A stretch of 64,000 bases of DNA, taken from the NCBI RefSeq assembly GCF_000758525.1, contig NZ_CP009241.1, positions 7,297,501 through 7,361,500 on the forward strand, written 5' to 3'. Below the pieces are notes generated by a model, which worked only from the letters and a program-made list of their open reading frames with translations, was not told the origin of the DNA and made no database searches. The position numbers and the translations under genes are program-made. Every line of letters starts with the position of its first letter. Within the stretch, counting starts at the first letter, position 1. Positions 33,761 through 43,080 of the stretch are shown here, piece by piece. The stretch comes from Paenibacillus sp. FSL H7-0357. GTDB taxonomy: Bacteria; Bacillota; Bacilli; Paenibacillales; Paenibacillaceae.

Positions 33761-36051
33761 ATGTGATCTACAGCCTGTTTGCCGATTTCCTGGATGATAC
33801 ACTAGCCGCGAGCCTGGTGATTCTGGTTGTAATCGCAATTCATGCCATCCTGCAAAAGGTCATCAGCGCCAGGGTCCGTTACCTGCTGTGGCTGCTGGTC
33901 ATTATCCGAATGCTGCTTCCGGTGATCCCGGACAGTCCGCTCAGCATGTTCCATGTGCTTCAGTATGGAGAAGGAATAAAGAGCGCGCTCACGGGACAGG
34001 CCGCTGATACAGCCCCATTGCCGAATCTGCAAGCTGCTGCTCCAAGCAATCAGGGGCTGGACTCTGATTCTGATCCGCAATCAGGCACTCCCGGAACCGG
34101 AGACAGCATTAATGCGGGACACCTACAACAAGCGGACGGGCAGGCGCCGGGTGGCCGACATTCCAGTGCTGCTGGTATCTACTCTCCCTGGCTGAAGGCC
34201 GCTGCTATAATCTGGTTCGGCGGCGCAGTCTTTCTTTTCCTGAACGGACTTGGCATCATGAGCAGGCAGCTCCGCGGGCGGAAGCGGCTGAGACGGGTTA
34301 CTGATCCCCGGCCAATTGCGGTGCTTGAGGACGCTCTGAACCGGTTCGGAGTGAAAAGAAAGATTCCGCTCTACACCGGCTCCCGGGCCAAAAGCCCTTT
34401 CCTGAGCGGCGTGTTCCGTCCTTGGATATACGTCCCAGAACTGGCGCTTCAGGAGTTAACCTCACCGCAGCTGCTGCACATTCTGGCCCATGAGCTTGCT
34501 CACTATAAACGCCGGGATACCCTGTGGAATCTGCTGGGCAGTGCGGCCGCGGCTATTCATTGGCCCAATCCTTTATCTTGGCTCGGACTGCACAAAATGA
34601 AAACCGACCGGGAGCTGGCCTGTGACGCATACGTATTGGATGTGCTGGGAGAAGAAGAAGCTGCGGCGTACGGATTAACGCTCGTTGAATTTCTCAAGCA
34701 GTTTTCTAAAGGACGGACCGACCGCGAAGTGCTTTATTTCTTCGGATCGCAGCACCGTCAGCAGATTACAAGGAGGGTCTCTATGATTCACTCATTTAAA
34801 AAAGGCTCGTACCGGATATCAGCGGCAGCCGTGCTGCTCCTGATTCTGCTGAGCTTGGTGACACTAACGAATGCCTCAGGCGATTCAAAAACTGACAACA
34901 CAGCTGTTAACGATGATTTAATCAATCTGTACAAGAATAGAAATTATAATCGCCTGGACAGAGCCGTGGAGGAAGCGGGTTTTGCCTTCCAGGCCCCGTC
35001 TGTGCTGCCCCCGGATTTCATTCTGGAGAGGGCTTACCTTGCAGTCACTCTGCCCGAAGCTGCAGCTGCTACTGCGTCGTCAGAGGATAACGAGATTGAT
35101 CAAGTTACTCTCTATTATGAACGGTACGACGGGGATACCCACACCGGGCAATTTTCGTTGGAGGCTTACAAGGACAGCAGCGTTGAGCAGATTTATACGG
35201 CTGTTGAACTTGAAGAATCCTCGAGTGGCGACGGCGGGCCCCCTCTTCCGGTTGACCGGAAACCCACTACCATTGGCGGTATAAACGCAATCCATGTCAA
35301 TGTGCATGTCAATCAGTATGTACAGAAATTATTCTATATTTGGGAGCGGGATGGGATTGTATATAAACTATATATAGGCAGTGGTACCCTATCACAGCAA
35401 GAAATCGCTTCACTCATGGCCTCCATCAAATATCCGGATGAACAAATGAAACGCAGCTTCGTGAATGAAAAGTTTTTTAATGTAGATGTCATCGATGTGA
35501 AGGATTTACGGATGGTGGCTGATATTATCGGTTTTATGCCTAAGTTCCCTATGGAAGTGTCCGGCTTTCACATGCATACGGCCATGCTTACCACAAGCAG
35601 CGTATTCAGTGATCCTCCAGACGAACAGGGAAGATCCGGAATAGTTTTTCAAACTGGATACTTCAATCTGGGTGCTGAAAAAACGAGAGGCTTCAGGTCG
35701 TTCAGCTTTTTGCAAATGCAGAATCAAGGCTTATATGAAACCTTCAAATCGAAAGGACAGATCATTCTTTACCGGATTGACGGAGAAAAGTTTGCCGTTC
35801 CCCTTACCATCGCTCATGTAAATGGACAAGAGGTGCTGGTTACGGAGCCTTACAAAATCGACGGAGAGCTAAGCAAGCCTACCGAGCCGGATTTCCTCAG
35901 TTATTTCTGGCAGGATCAAGGCATAATCTATGAAGTGGGGTTCACCGGCGTACCAACGCTTGAGGATCAGCGGACCATTGTCTCTTCATTCATGGAAGCC
36001 CCTGCTGCAGACATTGATAAATTGGCCGCAGCAGCGGCGCAGGCTCATTAA
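33757..36051 (+). CDS. M56-family (BlaR1-like) membrane metalloprotease with a non-penicillin-binding C-terminal sensor
   Basis: A 764-residue protein. Membrane helices lie near 15-60 and 145-165. The zinc protease motif HELAHYKRRD has His245 and His249, with Glu286 in DRELACDA as third ligand, spaced as in BlaR1; a further helix is at about 354-371. In BlaR1 the C-terminus is a penicillin-binding domain with an STYK serine. Here the ~390 extracellular residues instead resemble DUF4367-type domains (two related halves, e.g. GGINAIHVNVHVNQYVQKLF and MASIKY), and no STYK/SxxK motif is seen. It should sense an unknown extracellular signal and trigger cleavage of the BlaI-like repressor. Overlap with that gene shows co-translation. 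Confidence 0.85.
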   Translation: MNVIYSLFADFLDDTLAASLVILVVIAIHAILQKVISARVRYLLWLLVIIRMLLPVIPDSPLSMFHVLQYGEGIKSALTGQAADTAPLPNLQAAAPSNQGLDSDSDPQSGTPGTGDSINAGHLQQADGQAPGGRHSSAAGIYSPWLKAAAIIWFGGAVFLFLNGLGIMSRQLRGRKRLRRVTDPRPIAVLEDALNRFGVKRKIPLYTGSRAKSPFLSGVFRPWIYVPELALQELTSPQLLHILAHELAHYKRRDTLWNLLGSAAAAIHWPNPLSWLGLHKMKTDRELACDAYVLDVLGEEEAAAYGLTLVEFLKQFSKGRTDREVLYFFGSQHRQQITRRVSMIHSFKKGSYRISAAAVLLLILLSLVTLTNASGDSKTDNTAVNDDLINLYKNRNYNRLDRAVEEAGFAFQAPSVLPPDFILERAYLAVTLPEAAAATASSEDNEIDQVTLYYERYDGDTHTGQFSLEAYKDSSVEQIYTAVELEESSSGDGGPPLPVDRKPTTIGGINAIHVNVHVNQYVQKLFYIWERDGIVYKLYIGSGTLSQQEIASLMASIKYPDEQMKRSFVNEKFFNVDVIDVKDLRMVADIIGFMPKFPMEVSGFHMHTAMLTTSSVFSDPPDEQGRSGIVFQTGYFNLGAEKTRGFRSFSFLQMQNQGLYETFKSKGQIILYRIDGEKFAVPLTIAHVNGQEVLVTEPYKIDGELSKPTEPDFLSYFWQDQGIIYEVGFTGVPTLEDQRTIVSSFMEAPAADIDKLAAAAAQAH

Positions 36052-36081
36052 GATCAACCCCGTATCAGTACAACACTGCAG

Positions 36082-36113
36082 AAACGGCTGTGCCCATAGG
36101 CTACAGCCGTTTT
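36082..36113 (+). terminator. Terminator of the blaI-blaR1-like operon
   Basis: AAACGGCTGT pairs with ACAGCCGTTT around a short GCC/GGC inner stem, followed by TTTTT. Confidence 0.85.
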
Positions 36114-36202
36114 TGCAGTTCCATCAGAGCCCAGAACATCCATTATCGCTGCGGTTTGCTTGCGTCAACGCTTACTTAAAGTGTGTAAATAATATTATTT
36201 CA

Positions 36203-36211
36203 TGTTATAAT
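36203..36211 (+). promoter_or_regulatory. Possible extended -10 promoter for the LLM oxidoreductase
   Basis: TGTTATAAT lies 74 bases before the GTG start. A small GATGCT-TAA-AGCATC dyad (36252-36266) stands in the leader. Confidence 0.4.
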
Positions 36212-36284
36212 TATCGGGTAGTTCATTTCATAGCTGTAAATACTGCTATAAGATGCTTAAAGCATCATAACTGGAGGGATTAAA

Positions 36285-37298
36285 GTGAAGCAACTGCGGG
36301 ACATTCCCATCTCCGTGCTGGATCTCGCTCCGATTAAAGAGGGCAGTACAGCAGCGGATTCATTTCATAACACACTGGATTTGGCCCGTCATGCCGAAGA
36401 GTGGGGCTATAAGCGCTACTGGCTGGCGGAACATCATAATATGACTGGCATCGCCAGCTCCGCCACTTCGCTTGTCATCAGTCATGTGGCCGCTGGTACA
36501 CGCAGTATCCGCGTAGGCTCCGGAGGCATCATGCTCTCCAACCATGCGCCGCTCATGATTGCGGAGCAATTCGGCACACTGGAGTCCCTGTATCCTGGAC
36601 GCATAGATCTGGGGCTGGGAAGAGCTCCGGGCTCTGACCAGGCAGCCTCCAGAGCGCTGCGGCGCGGCCTGGGCAGCGACGGCAGCGAATTCCCCGAGCA
36701 GCTGAGCGAGCTCCGGGCTTACTTTGATCCAAACGGCGCAGGCTCGCGGCCGCTCGGAGTGCGCGCTGTTCCCGGCGAAGGCCTGAACATTCCGATCTGG
36801 CTGCTGGGTTCGAGCGGCTTCAGCGCCCAACTGGCGGGGCAGCTAGGCTTGCCGTTCGCTTTTGCCAGCCACTTTGCACCGGATTATCTGCTGCCTGCCC
36901 TGCAACTGTACCGCAGCAGCTTCAAGCCATCGGCTGCCCTGTCCAAGCCTCATGTCATGGTCGGGCTTGGAGCTACCGCCGCTGACACCCTAGTGGAAGC
37001 CCGAAGACTTGCCACCTCTCAGCAGCAGCAATTTCTGAACATTATCCGTGGACGCACCGGCATGCTCCAGCCTCCGGTAGACAGCATGGACGGACTCTGG
37101 TCCATGCAGGAAAAAGCCATTCTGCAGAACAAGCAGAATTACTCTATAGCGGGTGATCCCTCCGCTCTGCAAGAACGGCTTCTGCAGATTGTTGAAGAGA
37201 CCGATGCCGATGAGTTCATCATCGCATCGCAAATTTTCGACCATTCGGCCCAGTTGCATTCCTATGAGCTCATAGCCCAGCTTTTTAAGGAGAACTAG
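36285..37298 (+). CDS. LLM-class flavin-dependent oxidoreductase
   Basis: A 337-residue TIM-barrel protein of the bacterial luciferase-like monooxygenase family. The N-terminal [28 protein letters not shown] and [20 protein letters not shown]...[12 protein letters not shown] are diagnostic of the YvbT/YceB-type group 1 LLM proteins. It would use reduced FMN; the substrate is unknown. Starts at GTG, preceded by TGGAGGG. Single-gene unit with its own terminator. Confidence 0.9.
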   Translation: MKQLRDIPISVLDLAPIKEGSTAADSFHNTLDLARHAEEWGYKRYWLAEHHNMTGIASSATSLVISHVAAGTRSIRVGSGGIMLSNHAPLMIAEQFGTLESLYPGRIDLGLGRAPGSDQAASRALRRGLGSDGSEFPEQLSELRAYFDPNGAGSRPLGVRAVPGEGLNIPIWLLGSSGFSAQLAGQLGLPFAFASHFAPDYLLPALQLYRSSFKPSAALSKPHVMVGLGATAADTLVEARRLATSQQQQFLNIIRGRTGMLQPPVDSMDGLWSMQEKAILQNKQNYSIAGDPSALQERLLQIVEETDADEFIIASQIFDHSAQLHSYELIAQLFKEN

Positions 37299-37324
37299 AT
37301 CCCGCCATCCGGCACATAATTAAG

Positions 37325-37384
37325 CAAGGCGATTATTAGGTTGGAAAGCATCGGCTTCCCTTCCTTGTAACCGCCTTGTTTTTT
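37325..37384 (+). terminator. Terminator after the LLM oxidoreductase
   Basis: CAAGGCG (37325-37331) pairs with CGCCTTG (37372-37378), followed by six T. The 40-base loop contains further pairing. Confidence 0.7.
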
Positions 37385-37761
37385 GTATACTCATCCCGAA
37401 TCGTTCTTTATAAAACGCTATCATTAACAATGATATGGGTAAATAATGAGTAAATCGAAGTAATTAAACGATAACCGGTTATTACATCTTCAAATCGATT
37501 GATTTCAACCAATGAATATGTTTTATTCCGTTTTTCTTTATTTACAATTTTGATTATACTGTAGATATTCGTTATAACGAACATACATATGGCTATAAAA
37601 CTCTGACCACTGTTATCAGGACACTATCGCCTTATTATGTAGTAGTTCTCCATGAAACTACTCTTTATGACAAAAATTGAAGAAACATCAGGGTTAAAGT
37701 AAGGATTTGTCGAGAGTACGCTGAGGGCAGGATTACTTTCCGGTAGAAAGGAGCGTGGAAA
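37385..37761 (+). promoter_or_regulatory. AT-rich promoter region of the surface protein-sortase operon, with two palindromes
   Basis: A possible promoter has -35 TTGATT (37550-37555), a 17-base spacer and -10 TATAAC (37573-37578). The perfect 14-base palindrome TTCGTTATAACGAA (37568-37581) covers the -10 and looks like a repressor site. A second perfect palindrome ATAACCGGTTAT lies at 37472-37483. The leader to the start codon is about 175 bases long, without a recognised riboswitch. Confidence 0.5.
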
Positions 37762-38763
37762 GTGAAGAAGAGAGTTCAGGCCGGCTTTATAGGCGCCTAC
37801 ATTCTGATCATTCTGGCAGGTGTCATCTGGCATGCCGGGGGTGTAAGCGCAGAAGAGACGATTAAGCTCCGGGTCAATTCCCATACGACGAGCACCGAGA
37901 TTATGAGCAATATGCAGCCGGGCGACGCAACGACCTCAGATTATACGGTGATCAATGAGGGTCATGAACGGTTTAATTATTTTGTTGATTTCAAATTCAC
38001 CTCCGGAGACGAGGAATTGTACAATATACTGCAAATGACCCTGCAAAAAGAGGGAGTAATCCTCTATTCAGGAGTGATGAGCGAGGCAGAAGGCAGGGTA
38101 GCCATAGGTACACTTACCGGAGGCTCACAGGAAGTGCTCCAGATGGATGTGTCCTTTCCGCTGGAAGCAGGAAATGAATATCAGGGGAAGACAACAAGCG
38201 TCGACTTCATCTTCTCCGCTTCAGCCTCACCAGAACCAACAGCTGAACCTAGCGCAACACCGGCCGCTACCGCGACACCAGGTCCAACCAGTGAACCTAG
38301 TCCGACAGCAAGTGCTACCGCAACACCGGGTCCAACCACTGATCCTGGCGCGACACCGGCCGCCTCCGCTTCAACGGAGCCGTCGGGTAATCCAACAAGC
38401 ACACCTAGCAGCGGGCCGACAGCATCCCCTGGCATTACTGCCACACCGGGAACATCGGCGGCTCCAACTGGTTCACCAGCCGTGACAGCTTCACCGGGAA
38501 CCGCTGTAGTGACTGTAACGGATGAACCTGTGCCAATGGGCGGCACAAACAATGGAACACCGGAAGGTTCGGCCACGCCGACACCGTCTCCGGCACCAAG
38601 TGACGACGTCATTATAGATGATGATGAGATTCCGCTCTCCGGACCGGAAGAGGGCGACAAATTGCCAGATACAGCAGAACCTTGGTATAACCTGATTCTG
38701 ATCAGTTTGGCTGTTGCCATACTCAGTATTATCGTCCTTCGCAGACTGAATTCGAAAAAATAA
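37762..38763 (+). CDS. Sortase-anchored surface protein with TasA/camelysin-like domain and Thr/Pro-rich stalk
   Basis: A 333-residue secreted wall protein. Signal peptide at 1-30 (cleavage near GVSAEE). The domain at about 31-150 resembles the TasA/camelysin-type beta domain (LRVNSHTTSTEIMSNMQPGD then TSDYTVINEG). A 130-residue low-complexity stalk of Ser, Thr, Ala, Pro with repeats such as TATPGPT follows. LPDTA at 301-305, a hydrophobic helix and the tail RRLNSKK form a sorting signal of the LPxTA kind used by class D-type sortases. The gene for such a sortase follows 31 bases later. GTG start with AAGGAG upstream. The stalk suggests display above the peptidoglycan, possibly glycosylated. 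Confidence 0.85.
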   Translation: MKKRVQAGFIGAYILIILAGVIWHAGGVSAEETIKLRVNSHTTSTEIMSNMQPGDATTSDYTVINEGHERFNYFVDFKFTSGDEELYNILQMTLQKEGVILYSGVMSEAEGRVAIGTLTGGSQEVLQMDVSFPLEAGNEYQGKTTSVDFIFSASASPEPTAEPSATPAATATPGPTSEPSPTASATATPGPTTDPGATPAASASTEPSGNPTSTPSSGPTASPGITATPGTSAAPTGSPAVTASPGTAVVTVTDEPVPMGGTNNGTPEGSATPTPSPAPSDDVIIDDDEIPLSGPEEGDKLPDTAEPWYNLILISLAVAILSIIVLRRLNSKK

Positions 38764-38794
38764 GCTGAATTAGCCAAAGGTTGGAGGTGAGAGT

Positions 38795-39457
38795 ATGAAG
38801 AAGCGTTCCGGGCTATCCATTGCCGTGAAGCTGATCTTCATACTCTCTTTGTGTGTACTGATCTATTCTGTAGTGCAAATCTTAAAAGCACCCGCTGAAG
38901 CCCGCCATGCCCTAAACGATTGGGACAAAAAGAGGGAGGAAGCCGTCAGTCTCCAGGTGCCGGAAGAAGAAACTCCGCTGCCCGCAGGGATGGTCAATCT
39001 CTCTGGAGAGAAAAGCATTTCCAGAACCGATTATACCGGGGGCGAAGTTATTGGAGAGATTTATTTTCCGAGGCTGGATAAACGGGTGGCGATTCTGGAA
39101 GGAACGGAGCGCCCCCAATTGAAAAAAGGCGCAGGGCATTATGAAGGGAGCGCAGCGATTGGCGCCATCGGCAACAGCGTGCTGGCCGGCCATCGCGATA
39201 CAGTGTTTCGCGGCCTTGGCAATCTGGAAGTCCATGATCTGATCGAGCTGGAGACCGCCGAAGGAAAATTCATTTATGAAGTTACCGGCAGTCTCATTGT
39301 AGACGGCGATGAACGGGGGGCGATTAAGCAGAGTGATACACCGGTGCTTACCTTGATCACCTGCTATCCTTTCTCCTACGTCGGCTCTGCGCCTGACCGT
39401 TACCTGCTCTCGGCGTCATTGCTCCGGCAGGAGCCGCTGTCCCGCGAAGCGGAATAA
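38795..39457 (+). CDS. Class D-type sortase
   Basis: A 220-residue transpeptidase with an N-terminal membrane anchor (about residues 8-30) and an extracellular sortase barrel. Catalytic His133 in LAGHRDTVF, Cys190 in LITCYPF and Arg202 in APDRYLL are all present. The short size, TLITCYPF context and pairing with an LPDTA substrate point to class D (YhcS/SrtD-like). It should cut the substrate encoded upstream between Thr and Ala and link it to peptidoglycan. GGAGGTGA precedes the ATG. Confidence 0.9.
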   Translation: MKKRSGLSIAVKLIFILSLCVLIYSVVQILKAPAEARHALNDWDKKREEAVSLQVPEEETPLPAGMVNLSGEKSISRTDYTGGEVIGEIYFPRLDKRVAILEGTERPQLKKGAGHYEGSAAIGAIGNSVLAGHRDTVFRGLGNLEVHDLIELETAEGKFIYEVTGSLIVDGDERGAIKQSDTPVLTLITCYPFSYVGSAPDRYLLSASLLRQEPLSREAE

Positions 39458-39548
39458 CATATGCACGCCACAACGCTAAGGATGAGACCTTCTATAGAAA
39501 GTGATAATATAGACATACGACCGGAAGAAAAAGAGGAGCTGAACCATT

Positions 39549-40781
39549 TTGAAAGATGAGCTGATCAAACGTTTTGTGTCTTATGCTGAGATGGATACCC
39601 AATCGGATGAAGACAGTGATACCTGTCCTTCCACTCCGGGGCAGATGGTGCTGGCCCGTAAGCTCGTTGATGAGCTTAGCGAACTAGGACTTGCGGAGGT
39701 TACGGTGGACGAGCATGGTTATGTCATGGCTACCCTTCCCGCCAACAGCGACAAGGAAGTTCCGACGATTGGCTTCCTGGCGCATTTGGATACCGCGACA
39801 GATTTCACCGGCGCCGGTGTAAAACCGCAAATTGTCGAGAATTATGACGGGAACGACATTGTGCTGAACAAGGCGCTGAATGTGGTCCTCTCCACGGAGA
39901 GTTTCCCTGAGCTGCCCGGGTATAAGGGACATACCCTGATTACGACAGATGGGACTACGTTGCTGGGAGCAGACAACAAGGCCGGAATCGCCGAGATTAT
40001 GACCGCGATGGCGTATCTTCTGGAGCATCCGGAAATTAAGCATGGCAAGATTAGAGTCGCCTTCACCCCCGATGAGGAAATCGGACGCGGACCGCATAAA
40101 TTCGATGTCGCCGCCTTCGGCGCTTCCTACGCCTACACCGTTGATGGAGGGCCTCTGGGAGAACTGGAATATGAGAGCTTTAATGCTGCTGCCGCCAAAA
40201 TCAGCTTCAAAGGCGTCAACGTGCATCCCGGCACCGCCAAAGGAAAAATGATCCATTCGTCCAAAATCGCCATGGCCTTCCACCTCCGGCTGCCATCCGG
40301 CGAGGCTCCTGAATTTACGGACGGCTATGAAGGCTTCTACCATTTGATCTCCATGCAGGGATCGGCGGAGCACAGCAAGCTGCATTACATTATCCGCGAC
40401 TTTGACCGCACCCAGTTCGAGAACCGCAAAGCGAATATTTCTGCGATTGTAGATGAATTCAAATCCACTTATGGCGATGAGAACATTGTGCTGGAATTGA
40501 ATGACCAATATTATAATATGCGTGAAAAAATCGAGCCGGTCCGCCATATCGTCGATATTGCCCACGAAGCGATGGAGAACCTCGGCATAACACCGGTCAT
40601 TCGCCCGATCCGCGGCGGGACAGACGGTTCACAGCTCTCCTACATGGGACTCCCGACTCCGAACATTTTTACCGGGGGCGAAAATTTCCACGGCAAATTC
40701 GAGTACGCTTCTGTAGATGTTATGCTGAAATCCGTCCAGGTTATCGTTGAGATTGCCAAGCTGTTTGAGCAAAAGGCATAG
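39549..40781 (+). CDS. pepT: Peptidase T (tripeptide aminopeptidase)
   Basis: A 410-residue M20-family zinc exopeptidase that removes N-terminal residues from tripeptides in the cytosol. Metal and catalytic residues are seen in [39 protein letters not shown] and the C-terminal [12 protein letters not shown]. Length is the family's usual one (~408). TTG start, ten bases after GAGGAG. Followed by a strong terminator. Confidence 0.95.
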   Translation: MKDELIKRFVSYAEMDTQSDEDSDTCPSTPGQMVLARKLVDELSELGLAEVTVDEHGYVMATLPANSDKEVPTIGFLAHLDTATDFTGAGVKPQIVENYDGNDIVLNKALNVVLSTESFPELPGYKGHTLITTDGTTLLGADNKAGIAEIMTAMAYLLEHPEIKHGKIRVAFTPDEEIGRGPHKFDVAAFGASYAYTVDGGPLGELEYESFNAAAAKISFKGVNVHPGTAKGKMIHSSKIAMAFHLRLPSGEAPEFTDGYEGFYHLISMQGSAEHSKLHYIIRDFDRTQFENRKANISAIVDEFKSTYGDENIVLELNDQYYNMREKIEPVRHIVDIAHEAMENLGITPVIRPIRGGTDGSQLSYMGLPTPNIFTGGENFHGKFEYASVDVMLKSVQVIVEIAKLFEQKA

Positions 40782-40825
40782 CCGAAGGTTTCCCCTTGCG
40801 GCTGCACAACCCGCTGCAACAATTC

Positions 40826-40866
40826 GGCCTGCCCGTTCAAGAGCAATTGCTCTGACCGGGCAGGCC
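40826..40866. terminator. pepT terminator
   Basis: GGCCTGCCCG pairs with CGGGCAGGCC; the loop contains the self-complementary AGAGCAATTGCTCT. TCTTT follows. Confidence 0.75.
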
Positions 40867-40934
40867 TCTTTGCGCAGGTAGTGAAGCTCCTGCGGCTTAT
40901 CCGCTTTTATTACCTGCGCAAACTGTGCAAAAAT

Positions 40935-40976
40935 AAAACCCTCTGACCGCCGCAATGCGGGAGTCAGAGGGTTTTT
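40935..40976. terminator. Second terminator in the pepT / Old Yellow Enzyme gap
   Basis: AAAACCCTCTGAC pairs with GTCAGAGGGTTTT (13 pairs) around CGC/GCG; T and A runs on either side allow both directions. Confidence 0.8.
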
Positions 40977-41127
40977 GCTTGGTGAGAGCTTCCGGCGGCA
41001 GCCAGACAGCAATCAGTATGGGACGCGGATTTTCTGGAAATCGTTCCTCCGCTGCCAGAATAGACCCCGGGCTTGCAACGGACCCAGCAGCTCTTATTTT
41101 CAACTGGAGCATCATTCCGGCAAGCTA

Positions 41128-41206
41128 TCGGACCCCAATGCACTTATGCACGGATATTGGCCTGAAATCCGGCTGCCGAAACGGTAATAAGTGCGCTACG
41201 GTCCGT
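41128..41206. repeat. Inverted pair of the ACGGACC..TGCACTTATT motif
   Basis: Copy c (41128-41148, plus) reads TCGGACCCCAATGCACTTAT; copy d (41186-41206, minus) reads ACGGACCGTAGCGCACTTAT. They match the pair at 2837-2907 and face each other across 37 bases. Confidence 0.45.
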
Positions 41207-41386
41207 TAGTTCCGTAAAATGCACTCTATAGAGAAAATAAGTTCTCCCCGGTCCGCGGCCGTGGCAACACCTCAAACTTAGCTGTAACGGCTCCGTCTGA
41301 GACGAACCAAACGGAGCGGCGGCTGGCTGCTGCCCCAATTAATCCGCAGGCGGCAGTTTTACCGCTGGCGCTCCGATGGATCGGGT

Positions 41387-42520
41387 TTAGGCTTTGATCG
41401 GCATCCAGCCTGGCGTATGGATTAATGCGCCCCATAGCGGGTCCGGTATTACAAGCTCCGCCTGAGCTGAAGGATCAAGTTCTGTCTTAATGTCAGCAGC
41501 TCGCCCTTCGGCAACCTTCTGTACCCAGTCCGGATCAATCAGCAGCGGGCGGCCCAGAGCTACCAGGCTGATTCCGGTCTCCAGGCTCTTCAGCGCATCA
41601 TCGGCCTTATACAGGGAGCCGACACCAATAACCGGAACACCATCTCCTGCACGGTCCACAATCTGCTCAATCCGTGGACGGCTGTCGTCCGTGCCGCGGT
41701 GAGGCTTGGACCACAGATCCTGCTGCGAAACATGCAGATAGTCCAGCCCCTCCTCCTTCAGCGCATCAATCAGCGCAAAGGTCTCGGCCATCGTAATCCC
41801 CGGCGTTTCCGGCTCCTCGGGTGAGAAGCGGTAGCCGACCAGAAACGGCGACGAAGTATGCTCCTTCACCGCATGTTTGACCTCACGCAGCACGGCGAGC
41901 GGGAAAGTCAGCCGGTTCTCCAGGCTGCCGCCCCAGCGGTCTTCGCGTGTGTTGGAATGCGGGGAGAAGAATTGCTGCAGCAAATAGCCGTTCGCCCCAT
42001 GAATCTCCACGCCGTCGAAGCCGGCCTCTATGGCCCGGCGTGTAGCCGCGCCGAAGTCGGCAATAATGCCGGTAATTTCTTCTTCGCTCAGCGCACGAGG
42101 AACAGGACCGTGACCTCCGCGCGGCAGCTCAGCCGGAACATTGCTCGCGCTGACCGTCTGGCCATCCGGAAGCAGCTCAGGAGGACACTGGCGGCCGCCG
42201 TGGAAAATCTGCAGAACTGCCTTCGCGCCTGCACCCTTGATTGCTTCAGCCAACTCGCGCAGGCTTGGAATCAGTTCATCACGGTCTGCACCGAATTCGC
42301 CGGCAAAACCTTTACCGCCCCGCGTCACATATACACAGGCCGTAATCACCAGTCCCGCACCTTTGGAGCGGCGGGCATAATATTGCAATTCGGGACCGGA
42401 TACCGTACCGTCCTCATTGGAAGAAAAGTTGGTCATCGGTGCCATAACGACACGATTTTTTAATGAAATCCCGTTTTCGAACCGGTAGGATTCCAGCAGT
42501 GGACTATAATCTGTAGACAT
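41387..42520 (-). CDS. NADH:flavin oxidoreductase / Old Yellow Enzyme family ene-reductase
   Basis: A 377-residue FMN-dependent TIM barrel. Motifs: VVMAPMTNFSSNEDG (FMN-binding N-terminus), DGVEIHGANGYLLQQFFSPHSNTREDRWGGSLENR (two parts around residues 170-205), and GISLVALGRPLLIDPDW (phosphate site). It reduces activated C=C bonds such as those of quinones, enones or nitro compounds. GGAGGG precedes the ATG. It lies directly after an HxlR-family regulator on the same strand, which probably controls it in response to electrophiles. Confidence 0.9.
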   Translation of the reverse strand: MSTDYSPLLESYRFENGISLKNRVVMAPMTNFSSNEDGTVSGPELQYYARRSKGAGLVITACVYVTRGGKGFAGEFGADRDELIPSLRELAEAIKGAGAKAVLQIFHGGRQCPPELLPDGQTVSASNVPAELPRGGHGPVPRALSEEEITGIIADFGAATRRAIEAGFDGVEIHGANGYLLQQFFSPHSNTREDRWGGSLENRLTFPLAVLREVKHAVKEHTSSPFLVGYRFSPEEPETPGITMAETFALIDALKEEGLDYLHVSQQDLWSKPHRGTDDSRPRIEQIVDRAGDGVPVIGVGSLYKADDALKSLETGISLVALGRPLLIDPDWVQKVAEGRAADIKTELDPSAQAELVIPDPLWGALIHTPGWMPIKA

Positions 42521-42608
42521 CTTTGATTTCCCTCCATTATATACTTAGTGCTACTGGCTCCACGCTTGCAGCTTGGACCGGCAGTCTGTAATCTATTGCT
42601 AACGAACG

Positions 42609-42983
42609 TTATCTATCTCCCTCAGGTATATCCTTCCAGATGACATTATTCCCGTAGTTTTTGCCCCAATCGTACATCATACGCAGTACAGGCAGCAGGC
42701 TCTGCCCGTATTCCGTCAAAGAGTATTCTACTCTCGGCGGGACCTCAGCATACACCTTTCTCAGCACAAGCTGGTCTTCCTCCAGCTCACGAAGCTGATT
42801 GGTCAGCATTTTTTGCGTAATATGAGGAATAAGCTTCTTCAACTCACTGAAACGTTTGGTTCCTTCAAGGCCCAAGTGCCATAAGATGATCAGCTTCCAT
42901 TTACCGCCGATAACGGCAAGCGTAAGCTCCTTCTCGCAGTTGATTTCCTTCAGATTGATACGGTCTTTAATATCCGTCGCCAA
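42609..42983 (-). CDS. HxlR-family (YodB/HypR-like) transcriptional regulator
   Basis: A 124-residue winged-helix regulator ([53 protein letters not shown]). The Cys near residue 16 (EINCEKE) is in the position of the redox-active Cys of HypR/YodB, so disulfide or electrophile sensing is likely. Start: TTG at 42983, nine bases after GGGGG. The frame also offers ATG at 43013/43016 with a poor ribosome site. The Shine-Dalgarno lies in a perfect ten-pair stem (42988-43040). The gene is just upstream of the Old Yellow Enzyme gene. Despite the family name it is not next to hxlAB. Confidence 0.8.
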   Translation of the reverse strand: MATDIKDRINLKEINCEKELTLAVIGGKWKLIILWHLGLEGTKRFSELKKLIPHITQKMLTNQLRELEEDQLVLRKVYAEVPPRVEYSLTEYGQSLLPVLRMMYDWGKNYGNNVIWKDIPEGDR

Positions 42984-42987
42984 GGTA

Positions 42988-43040
42988 TGCGGCCCCCTTT
43001 CGTTCTTTAACATCATACTACAAAACACCCGGGGGCCGCA
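42988..43040 (-). promoter_or_regulatory. Hairpin enclosing the ribosome binding site of the HxlR-type gene
   Basis: TGCGGCCCCC (43040-43031 on the minus strand) pairs over ten bases with GGGGGCCGCA (42997-42988), which contains the GGGGG site before the TTG start. The 33-base loop holds the alternative ATG codons. It could lower translation or act as a switch. Confidence 0.5.
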
Positions 43041-43080
43041 CATCGCCGGCAGGCGCATCGGGGCCATATTCCCTATGTAC

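Larger units (their letters stand above)
40782..41386. other. Intergenic region with two terminators and dispersed motifs
   Basis: About 600 bases between converging pepT and the Old Yellow Enzyme gene, without a convincing gene. Besides the terminators and the motif copies listed separately, it holds a GCTCCGT/ACGGAGC hairpin (41290-41317). Confidence 0.5.

Noticed and set aside
38220..38600. Tandem DNA repeats in the surface-protein stalk as a minisatellite or CRISPR-like array
   Set aside because: The periodicity follows Thr/Pro-rich codons with irregular units; there are no identical repeats separated by unique spacers.
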